8,887 nucleotides of DNA, taken from positions 1 to 8,887 of the forward strand of contig JALVSV010000471.1 in NCBI GenBank assembly GCA_027024125.1, read 5' to 3'. Below, one piece after another: positions 1-7,681 of this stretch; the stretch's first letter is position 1; every line of letters starts with the position of its first letter. The notes under the pieces are model-generated. The model saw only the letters and a program-made list of their open reading frames with translations. It ran no database searches and was not told the DNA's origin. Position numbers and translations under genes: made by a program. The DNA comes from Methylothermaceae bacterium (GTDB taxonomy: Bacteria > Pseudomonadota > Gammaproteobacteria > Methylococcales > Methylothermaceae).

Positions 1-1
1 C

Positions 2-1993
2 GCCCATCGCATCGTTTTTCATGAAATCACCCGGCGTGCCATCCAGGATGCCCTTAAACATCCTAGCGGGTTGTCCATGAATCTGGTCAACGCTCAACAG
101 GCGCGCCGTGCCCTGGATTATCTGGTGGGTTTCAACCTGTCACCACTGCTTTGGAAGAAAATTCGCCGCGGTCTGTCGGCAGGCCGGGTACAAAGCCCTG
201 CCCTAAGGATGATCGTCGAACGTGAAATCGAGATCGAGAATTTCGAGCCCCAGGAATACTGGACGATCGAGGCCGCTTGCCAGGCCGAGGAACAACCTTT
301 CAAGGCCCGGCTGTTGCAATATCAGGGCGAGAAGGTCAAGCAATTCAGCTATACCACCGAAGAACAGGCAACAACGGTACGCCAGACCCTGTTGGGATTG
401 GCTCAGGGGCATCTCACCGTCATCAAGGTGGAGAAAAAGCAGCGCAAACGCAACCCGGCGCCGCCATTCATCACCTCCACCCTGCAACAGGAAGCTGCGC
501 GCAAACTGGGCTTCACCACTCGTCGCACCATGTCGGTGGCCCAACAGCTCTATGAAGGCATCGACATCGGAGGCGAGACCGTCGGCCTGATCACTTACAT
601 GCGCACCGACTCCACCCAACTGGCCCAAGATGCGGTGATGGAGATTCACGATCTCATTGCCCAACGCTATGGCAAAGAGTTTCTCCCGGCCAAACCCCGG
701 GTGTTCAGAACCAAGTCCAAAAATGCCCAGGAAGCCCACGAGGCGATTCGTCCCACCTCTGTACGCCGCCTGCCCGAAGAGCTGAAGCCTTATCTCAGTT
801 CCGATCAGTACAGGCTCTATGAGTTGATCTGGAAACGCACCGTCGCCTGTCAGATGATCCACGCAACATTGAACACCGTAGCGGTCGACCTGGCCTGTGG
901 GGGACCGGAAAACCTGTTTCGTGCCACAGGTTCGATCATCGCCCATCCAGGTTTCATGACCGTGTACCAAGAAGGCAGAGACGACGAAGCGAAGGATGGC
1001 GAAGACAAGATGCTCCCTCCGCTCAAAAAGGGGCAGCAAGTCATCCTCCAGGATATTCTGGCGGACCAGCATTTCACCGAACCACCACCGCGGTATACCG
1101 AAGCCAGCCTGGTCAAGGCACTAGAGGAATATGGCATCGGCCGTCCGTCCACCTACGCCAGCATCATCTCCACCCTGCTGAACCGGGATTACGTGATTCT
1201 GGAAAACAAGCGTTTCAAACCGACCGACATTGGCAGGATTGTCAACAAATTCCTCACCGAACATTTCACCCGTTACGTGGACTATCACTTCACCGCTGAC
1301 CTCGAGGATCAACTCGATGCGGTTTCGCGGGGGGAGAAGAAGTGGCTGGGATTGCTCAAAGCCTTCTGGGACCCATTCAAGCGACTGGTGGAGGACAAGG
1401 AGGCCAGCGTACAGCGCAAGGACGTGACCCAGGAACCCATCGACGAAAAATGCCCCGAATGTGGTGGACAGCTGTCCATCAGACTTGGACGTAACGGCCG
1501 CTTCATCGGTTGCAGCAATTTCCCCGAGTGCAAATACACCCGTAACCTGGAAGGTGACAGCAGCGCGCCGGAACCGGAAACCCTGGATCGCGAATGCCCT
1601 GAGTGTGGGGGACAACTTCAGATCAAGACCAGCCGTTATGGCAAGTTTATCGGTTGCGGCAACTACCCCAAGTGCCGCCACATCGAGCCGTTGGAAAAAC
1701 CCGAAGACACGGGGGTCCCCTGCCCCCAATGTCGAAAGGGCAATCTGCTCAAACGTAAGTCCCGGGGAGGTAAGATTTTTTATTCCTGCGCCACCTATCC
1801 CAAGTGTCACTATGCCATTTGGAACCCACCGCTCAATGAACCCTGCCCTGAATGCGGCTGGCCGATTCTGACCCTCAAGACCACCAAGCGACGCGGCACT
1901 GAAAAAGTCTGTCCGCAAAAACAATGTGGCTATGCCACTCCCTACGAAGGGGAGGCCCCACCGGAACAACCGCTCGCCAAAGCCGCTCCCTGA
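2..1993 (+). CDS. topA: DNA topoisomerase I (type IA), 5' end outside the window
   Basis: This enzyme relaxes negatively supercoiled DNA by cutting and passing a single strand through a 5'-phosphotyrosine intermediate. The frame is open from the left edge, so 663 C-terminal residues are visible. The N-terminal Toprim domain with its acidic metal-binding residues (roughly 130 residues by comparison with E. coli) lies mostly outside. The TTG at 71 is internal and not a start. The first visible part matches the VNAQQARR...SPLLWKKI.RGLSAGRVQS region. The catalytic tyrosine is in GLITYMRTDST (Tyr codon 596-598), followed by QEAHEAIRPT and GIGRPSTYASIIST (from about 1136). The C-terminus carries four four-cysteine zinc motifs at 1451-1531, 1595-1675, 1721-1807 and 1844-1927, and ends without the cysteine-free ribbons of the E. 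coli enzyme. The stop is at 1991-1993, 8 bases before tsaC, so the two are probably cotranscribed. Confidence 0.97.
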   Translation, partial: AHRIVFHEITRRAIQDALKHPSGLSMNLVNAQQARRALDYLVGFNLSPLLWKKIRRGLSAGRVQSPALRMIVEREIEIENFEPQEYWTIEAACQAEEQPFKARLLQYQGEKVKQFSYTTEEQATTVRQTLLGLAQGHLTVIKVEKKQRKRNPAPPFITSTLQQEAARKLGFTTRRTMSVAQQLYEGIDIGGETVGLITYMRTDSTQLAQDAVMEIHDLIAQRYGKEFLPAKPRVFRTKSKNAQEAHEAIRPTSVRRLPEELKPYLSSDQYRLYELIWKRTVACQMIHATLNTVAVDLACGGPENLFRATGSIIAHPGFMTVYQEGRDDEAKDGEDKMLPPLKKGQQVILQDILADQHFTEPPPRYTEASLVKALEEYGIGRPSTYASIISTLLNRDYVILENKRFKPTDIGRIVNKFLTEHFTRYVDYHFTADLEDQLDAVSRGEKKWLGLLKAFWDPFKRLVEDKEASVQRKDVTQEPIDEKCPECGGQLSIRLGRNGRFIGCSNFPECKYTRNLEGDSSAPEPETLDRECPECGGQLQIKTSRYGKFIGCGNYPKCRHIEPLEKPEDTGVPCPQCRKGNLLKRKSRGGKIFYSCATYPKCHYAIWNPPLNEPCPECGWPILTLKTTKRRGTEKVCPQKQCGYATPYEGEAPPEQPLAKAAP

Positions 1994-2001
1994 ACGATCC
2001 C

Positions 2002-2574
2002 ATGCCAAGCCCTCTTCCCCGGTGGCGCCTACACCAGGCGGTCAGACATCTGAGAAGAAACGGAGTGATCGCCTACCCCACCGAAGGGGTCTATGGCCTT
2101 GGTTGCAATCCATGGAGCCAGGATGCGGTAACGACTATCCTGGAGCTGAAAGGACGATCAGCGGCAAAAGGTCTGATTCTGATCGCAGCAAATTTCAGGC
2201 AGCTGCTACCATTCATCACCCTGCCTGGGGAAGACAGACTCGATGCCGTCCTGAAATCGTGGCCAGGACCTGTGACCTGGGTCTTTCCCGCTTCCCGTCA
2301 TTGTCCCTGGTGGATAAGGGGGGAGCACCTCACAGTTGCGGTGCGGGTAACCAATCATCCGGTCGCTGCGGCTCTGTGTCACGCCTTTGCTGGCACCTTG
2401 GTTTCCACCAGTGCCAATCCAGCGCAAAGCCCCCCTGCCCGGTCTACTTTACACATAAGGCGGTACTTCGGCCAAATCACGGACATGTTGCTTGTCCCGG
2501 GACGGGTGGGGAAATTGAAAGGAAGCACCCCGATTTTCGATGCCATCACAGGCAACTGCCTTCGATCTGGATGA
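2002..2574 (+). CDS. tsaC: Threonylcarbamoyl-AMP synthase TsaC (YrdC/Sua5 family)
   Basis: TsaC condenses threonine, bicarbonate and ATP into threonylcarbamoyl-AMP, the first step of t6A37 formation on ANN-decoding tRNAs. The predicted protein has 190 residues, the size of the short single-domain TsaC rather than the longer Sua5. It is close to E. coli TsaC throughout: IAYPTEGVYGLGC at 23-35, the KxR...KG nucleotide-binding element at K50/R52/K56, WPGPVT at 87-92, the AVRVTNHP stretch at 113-120 and STSAN at 135-139. I chose the ATG at 2002 because homology begins just after it and it lies 8 bases past the topA stop. The same frame is open further upstream, but only as a shadow of topA. No strong Shine-Dalgarno sequence precedes it, so translation may depend on coupling to topA. 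A topA-tsaC pairing is familiar from gammaproteobacterial dprA/topA regions (from memory). Confidence 0.95.
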   Translation: MPSPLPRWRLHQAVRHLRRNGVIAYPTEGVYGLGCNPWSQDAVTTILELKGRSAAKGLILIAANFRQLLPFITLPGEDRLDAVLKSWPGPVTWVFPASRHCPWWIRGEHLTVAVRVTNHPVAAALCHAFAGTLVSTSANPAQSPPARSTLHIRRYFGQITDMLLVPGRVGKLKGSTPIFDAITGNCLRSG

Positions 2575-2585
2575 ATCATTCGGTG

Positions 2586-2591
2586 TACAAT
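2586..2591 (+). promoter_or_regulatory. Possible -10 element upstream of the lipoprotein gene
   Basis: TACAAT at 2586-2591 matches the sigma70 -10 consensus at five of six positions. It lies in the 50-base gap between tsaC and the lipoprotein gene, 33 bases before the ATG. No good -35 hexamer is visible at 16-18 bases upstream, so this is at best a weak promoter. The lipoprotein gene could instead be read through from topA-tsaC. Confidence 0.27.
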
Positions 2592-2624
2592 TCGTCTGCC
2601 ATTTTACCCAGAGCGGAGCATTTC

Positions 2625-3881
2625 ATGAAACTGAGCATGATTGTCATTTTTTCCATACTGTTGGGCGGCTGCGCCAGTTTTGGCAAAGGCATCGCCGAAG
2701 CTGTCATGGACAATCAGACCAAGCATGACACCCGTATCTGCGAGGTACGGGGCACACCCTTCAGCGGGATCGAGCCATATCTGTCGAACAACAATGGCAG
2801 GATGAAGCTCTTGATGGTTCATGGCGTCGGCCGACACATGCCCGGCTATAGTACCCAGTTCAGGGAAAAACTGGGCCATCAGATGGGACTGACCGTCCAG
2901 GCCCGAAAACCCAAAGAGATCCTGCTTACCGACCCGGAGGACACTGGCAAGAATCTCGGCACCCTTGAGGTCCATCGGCTTCTGGACGAAGCCAACACCA
3001 GAGAACTGCTCTTCTACGAATTGACCTGGTCGCCTATCACCGAAGAGGACAAGAAGGTGTTGTCTTACGACAACTCAGGAAAATATTCCTATCGCCGGGC
3101 TCATGTCAATGACCTCATGAAGCAGTTCTCCAACGATACCAGTCCCGACCCGATGATCTATCTGGGCAACAAGCGCGAGGATATTCTCACGGCATTCCAA
3201 CAGTCTTTCTGCTGGATGATCAAGGCATATTGGGACGACCTGCCGACAGGAACCAAAGAGTCCTGCAACCTATTGACCGACGAGGCGGTAAGAAATCTGG
3301 AAAATGACAAACTGGCGATCGTCTCCCACAGCTTGGGCAGCCGGATCACGATCGATGCGATGCAGAACATTGCTCAGAAAATAGGCAGTATTGCCGCCTC
3401 CAAACAGGCCACCTCCATCGAATCCCGCTTCATCGAGGAATTCAGGTCGAGGAAGCTTCCGCTCTTCATGCTATCCAACCAATTGCCATTGCTGCAGCTC
3501 GGCAGAACCTTGCCGGAAGTCGTGGGACAAAAAGAGGCCTATTGTAAACCCGAGGGAGAGCACTTTGGCCAACGCACACTGACGAAAACGGAGCTGATCG
3601 CTTTCAGCGACCCCAACGACCTGCTCAGCTACGCCATTCCCGAGGGATTCACGTCAAAATATCTCGATTCCCGCCTTTGCATCGAAGTCACCAACGTGAT
3701 CATTAACGTTGCGGAGGTCATGGACCTGTTTGGCATCGGCAAAGTGGCCAACCCTCTGACGGCACATATCGGTTATGACAGTGACGACAGGGTGGTCGCC
3801 CTGATTGCCAGAGGCATCGGCACGCCCCACACTTCACCATTGGTCAAGCAACGATGCACATGGACAAGACTGATCGATTGA
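2625..3881 (+). CDS. Putative outer-membrane lipoprotein with alpha/beta-hydrolase (esterase/lipase-like) domain
   Basis: I do not recognise a named family. The 418-residue product begins with a short lipoprotein signal peptide: a hydrophobic stretch at 5-13, then LGGC with the lipidated Cys at 16. The next residue is Ala rather than Asp, which predicts sorting to the outer membrane. The mature part looks like a serine hydrolase. MVHGVG at 64-69 fits the HG oxyanion-loop motif, VSHSLGS at 233-239 fits a nucleophile elbow (Ser236, codon 3330-3332) with Ser in place of the first Gly of GxSxG, SDPND at 328-332 offers an acidic triad residue, and TAHIGY at 379-384 offers His381. Six further cysteines (39, 196, 214, 307, 352, 411) could form disulfides in the periplasm. 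The start is the ATG at 2625, with GGAG at 2615-2618. The open frame upstream of it overlaps tsaC and is not part of the gene. The substrate is unknown; lipid, ester or peptide are all possible. Confidence is high that it is a gene and a lipoprotein, moderate that it is an active hydrolase. Confidence 0.85.
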   Translation: MKLSMIVIFSILLGGCASFGKGIAEAVMDNQTKHDTRICEVRGTPFSGIEPYLSNNNGRMKLLMVHGVGRHMPGYSTQFREKLGHQMGLTVQARKPKEILLTDPEDTGKNLGTLEVHRLLDEANTRELLFYELTWSPITEEDKKVLSYDNSGKYSYRRAHVNDLMKQFSNDTSPDPMIYLGNKREDILTAFQQSFCWMIKAYWDDLPTGTKESCNLLTDEAVRNLENDKLAIVSHSLGSRITIDAMQNIAQKIGSIAASKQATSIESRFIEEFRSRKLPLFMLSNQLPLLQLGRTLPEVVGQKEAYCKPEGEHFGQRTLTKTELIAFSDPNDLLSYAIPEGFTSKYLDSRLCIEVTNVIINVAEVMDLFGIGKVANPLTAHIGYDSDDRVVALIARGIGTPHTSPLVKQRCTWTRLID

Positions 3882-3903
3882 ACTGAAGCTGTCAGTCGTT
3901 TTT
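3868..3903 (+). terminator. Weak candidate terminator at the convergent junction
   Basis: The end of the lipoprotein gene has GACTGA at 3868-3873, which can pair with TCAGTC at 3892-3897. A tighter alternative is ACTGA at 3882-3886 pairing with TCAGT at 3892-3896 around a 5-base loop. Five T residues follow at 3899-3903. The stem is only 5-6 base pairs and not GC-rich, so intrinsic termination here would be inefficient. The element overlaps the 3' ends of both convergent genes. No better hairpin is visible in the junction. Confidence 0.3.
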
Positions 3904-4650
3904 CACGATGCCAGGGTCCCTCTTTTGGTCAATTCCCGTCAGCCAATCCGGCGGCAAGGTCTTTTGGACCACCCTGGCTCCTTTGCCGAGAACACACAAA
4001 GACGCCTTGAAATCCCCCTCGATCAGCAATTCAACGATCTGCCAATCCCGAACCTTTCCATACTCCTCCGGCAACGACAGCAGGCGAGGAGGATCCAGCG
4101 CGAAGACACACCGTTTGGTCCCCAGTCCCAATCCACGTCCAGTCGCTTTCATCAGTGCTTCCTTGAGGGTCCAGAGCCGAAAGAAAACCCCCGTCCTGTC
4201 CTCTTGGGCTATCCCAGACCAATACGCCAGTTCCTGGGCAGCGAAACAACGACGGGCCATCGCCTCCATCGAAGAGAGGGGATGGATCACCTCGACATCC
4301 ACTCCAAGCGTACTGGTTCTGGAAACTGCGATCAACAGACAATCACGGCTGTGTGAAATATTGAAATGCAGGCTGGCTGACTTCACATAGGGCTTTCCCC
4401 ACTGCTGGCGGCCAAATTGCAAAGAGTGGGGCGAATGATCCAGATAATTTGCCAACAGCCACCGTAACTGCCCTTGGGAAGCACCATAACGACGACGGTG
4501 TTCTGGCCGGTGAAATTTGTCCATTCGCTTCCTTTCTTGTGCGGAAAGCACCTCCAGACACCGTTGCAACGAAAGCGGCGGCAGATCCAAAGACGCCTGC
4601 CATACGGTGACATCCCCTTCTTCATCGAGGACATCCAGATGCCTGATCAT
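3892..4650 (-). CDS. Sfp-type 4'-phosphopantetheinyl transferase
   Basis: This enzyme moves the 4'-phosphopantetheine arm of CoA onto a conserved serine of carrier proteins used in fatty-acid, polyketide or nonribosomal peptide synthesis. The 252-residue length and the motifs are those of the Sfp/PcpS/Gsp type, not the roughly 120-residue AcpS type. WGKPY is at 84-88, FNISHS at 96-101, the Mg-binding LGVDVE at 115-120 (Asp118, Glu120) and WTLKEALMK at 160-168 with Glu164. I chose the ATG at 4650 because it overlaps the ggt stop as ATGA (4647-4650), which implies translational coupling. The open frame upstream to 4719 lies inside ggt and was rejected. It is the last gene of the - strand operon, 10 bases from the convergent lipoprotein gene. 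No PKS or NRPS gene is in the window, so it may serve primary-metabolism carrier proteins; that is inference. Confidence 0.95.
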   Translation of the reverse strand: MIRHLDVLDEEGDVTVWQASLDLPPLSLQRCLEVLSAQERKRMDKFHRPEHRRRYGASQGQLRWLLANYLDHSPHSLQFGRQQWGKPYVKSASLHFNISHSRDCLLIAVSRTSTLGVDVEVIHPLSSMEAMARRCFAAQELAYWSGIAQEDRTGVFFRLWTLKEALMKATGRGLGLGTKRCVFALDPPRLLSLPEEYGKVRDWQIVELLIEGDFKASLCVLGKGARVVQKTLPPDWLTGIDQKRDPGIVKND

Positions 4651-6344
4651 TCCACTATGGCCATCCCCTCGCCCCGGGGATCGGAAGCCGCCTCCACCTG
4701 CCCGCTGTTCTTGTCCCAAAGAATTGCCTGCATATTCCCATAGTGCCGGGCCAGGGGATGGAGACGATGTCCCATTGTCTGTAGGGTTGACTGCTCTGAG
4801 GGACTTAAAGCATCAGGTTCGAACTGGATTTCGTCTGGCAAATATTGATGATGATAACGCGGCCACTTGACCCAGAGGGAAGGACGAAATCCGGCAGCAA
4901 AATCCAGGACCGCCAACGTCACCATCGATATGATCCGGCTTCCACCTGGCGTTCCCAGAATGGCGACCTTCTGAGGCGTCTCCAGGAAGGTTGGAGTCAT
5001 GCTGGAAAGCATCCTTTTCCCGGGAGCGATGGCGTTGGCCTCCCCCCCCACCAGGCCATAGATATTGGGCACACCCGGCTTGATGGAGAAATCGTCCATT
5101 TCATCGTTGAGCAGCACGCCCGTGCCCTGGGCCACGAAACCGGAACCAAATAGATAATTGATGCTGAGGGTGGCCGCCACCCGGTTGCCTTCCCGGTCGA
5201 GGATAGAGAAGTGGGTGGTATCGGCGCCCTCTTGCACTTCTGGTGCCGGATTGAGCCAGTCACTGGGCATCGCCCGGTCCTGACGGATTGCCACCCGCAG
5301 CCCTGCTGCATAATCAGGGTCAAGCAACCGTGACAAGGGCATGGCGATGAAGTCCGGATCCCCCAGATACAAGGCACGATCCCGATAGGCACGCCGCCAG
5401 GCCTCGACCACCAGATGCTTGATGGTGACAGGACTGAGCCTGTGGATGAAATATCCAGACAGAATATTCAGGCTTTCCAGCAGCACGACCCCTCCGGAAG
5501 AGGGAGGGGCGGCAGAAACGATGTGAATCCCCCGGTAATCGCCTTCCAATGGCTGACGCTCAATGACCTGATATCGTCGAAGATCCTCCAGGCTCCAGAT
5601 GCCGCCTTCCTGCCGAACTGAATCCACCAGCCGCTTTGCCACCCATCCCTGATAAAACCCGGACCTGCCATACTGGGCAATCGTTTCCAGCACCCTGGCC
5701 AGATCCTTTTGAATCAACCTGAATCCGGGCCGCGGCATACGTCGATGCTGCAAAAAAATCGCCGCAGTTTGGTTGTACCCTTGCAATATGTCGAAGCGGC
5801 GTTTCACCTGCCGCAAGTAGCGGGGTCCCACCACAAACCCCTCGCTGGCAAGACGAATCGCCGGCGCCAAGCATTGACTCAAGGGAAGTCGGCCATACTT
5901 CTCCGCCATGTGCACCAAGGCGGCCGGGAGTCCGGGTATCCCTGCTGCGAGAGGGCCATCGACAGACAATCCTGGAATCACTTTTCCTGTCTCATCCAGA
6001 TACATGTCACGTCTTGCAGCCATCGGGGCTTTTTCCCGGGCATCCAGCATGACATCCCGGCCGCTTGCCTGGTGCAACAACAAGAAACCACCACCCCCCA
6101 ACCCGGAACCGGCAGGTTCCACCACCGCCAGAGCCGCCGCCACCGCCACGGCTGCATCGAAGGCATTGCCGCCTTGACGCAATACTTTAAAACCTGCCTG
6201 GGTGGCCAGGGGATGGGCGGAAGCGATTGCGGATTTGGGGGGAACCGGTGATGTGATGGCTGAGTCCGCCCATAGCAGTAATAGCAGAACACAGCACCAA
6301 AAAGAGACCTTAATCAGTAAGATGGAGGTACACGTACGGGCCAT
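4647..6344 (-). CDS. ggt: Gamma-glutamyltransferase precursor (periplasmic)
   Basis: This Ntn-hydrolase removes or transfers the gamma-glutamyl group of glutathione and related compounds, normally in the periplasm after self-cleavage into large and small subunits. The 565-residue precursor starts with a Sec signal peptide (hydrophobic core about 13-25, cleavage likely near 28-29). The large subunit has the GGNAFDAAVAVAAALAV region at 58-74, GLGGGGF at 81-87 and Arg103 in DAREKAP, matching the glutamate-binding arginine. The self-cleaving nucleophile is Thr376 in DTTHFS (ACC at 5217-5219), which leaves a 190-residue small subunit as in E. coli. A lid-loop region is present at about 426-443, then MLSSMTPT at 445-452 and GTPGGSRII at 464-472. 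I chose the ATG at 6344 because the signal peptide begins there; the only upstream in-frame candidate is a TTG at 6404 inside the ferredoxin gene. No clear Shine-Dalgarno sequence precedes 6344. It lies 22 bases after the ferredoxin stop and overlaps the transferase by 4 bases. Confidence 0.95.
   Translation of the reverse strand: MARTCTSILLIKVSFWCCVLLLLLWADSAITSPVPPKSAIASAHPLATQAGFKVLRQGGNAFDAAVAVAAALAVVEPAGSGLGGGGFLLLHQASGRDVMLDAREKAPMAARRDMYLDETGKVIPGLSVDGPLAAGIPGLPAALVHMAEKYGRLPLSQCLAPAIRLASEGFVVGPRYLRQVKRRFDILQGYNQTAAIFLQHRRMPRPGFRLIQKDLARVLETIAQYGRSGFYQGWVAKRLVDSVRQEGGIWSLEDLRRYQVIERQPLEGDYRGIHIVSAAPPSSGGVVLLESLNILSGYFIHRLSPVTIKHLVVEAWRRAYRDRALYLGDPDFIAMPLSRLLDPDYAAGLRVAIRQDRAMPSDWLNPAPEVQEGADTTHFSILDREGNRVAATLSINYLFGSGFVAQGTGVLLNDEMDDFSIKPGVPNIYGLVGGEANAIAPGKRMLSSMTPTFLETPQKVAILGTPGGSRIISMVTLAVLDFAAGFRPSLWVKWPRYHHQYLPDEIQFEPDALSPSEQSTLQTMGHRLHPLARHYGNMQAILWDKNSGQVEAASDPRGEGMAIVE
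5042..5049 (-). repeat. ggt: Homopolymer of eight C (G8 in the ggt coding strand)
   Basis: The + strand has eight consecutive C, read as G8 in ggt, where it encodes the Gly-Gly of LVGGEAN next to the lid loop. It is the longest homopolymer I noticed in the window. A slip of one base would shift the frame well before the small subunit is complete. Confidence 0.9.
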
Positions 6345-6366
6345 GCCAATAAAAAGATATGAAAAT

Positions 6367-7664
<1,298 letters not shown>

Positions 7665-7681
<17 letters not shown>

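Noticed and set aside
203..2008. Two long antisense open frames (203-1072 and 1121-2008, - strand) of about 290 residues each
   Set aside because: They lie wholly or almost wholly opposite topA, whose protein is unmistakable. Their translations show no recognisable motif and they have no plausible start region; they are codon-bias shadows.
1926..2624. In-frame upstream extension of the lipoprotein gene giving a 651-residue protein
   Set aside because: This stretch lies over the end of topA and all of tsaC in another frame, reads as low-complexity nonsense, and would bury the signal peptide. The ATG at 2625 has a ribosome binding site and starts a lipoprotein signal.
2601..2975. Antisense frame 2604-2975 over the lipoprotein start as a possible regulator
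   Set aside because: No ribosome binding site, motif or promoter supports it; it mirrors the hydrolase codons.
3868..3903. Inverted repeat at the convergent junction as a regulatory operator
   Set aside because: The arms are only six bases and lie across stop codons; a weak terminator is the simpler reading.
4651..4719. Upstream extension of the transferase frame (23 extra residues)
   Set aside because: It overlaps the ggt coding end, is Gly/Arg-rich without family similarity, and the ATGA overlap at 4647-4650 gives a better start.
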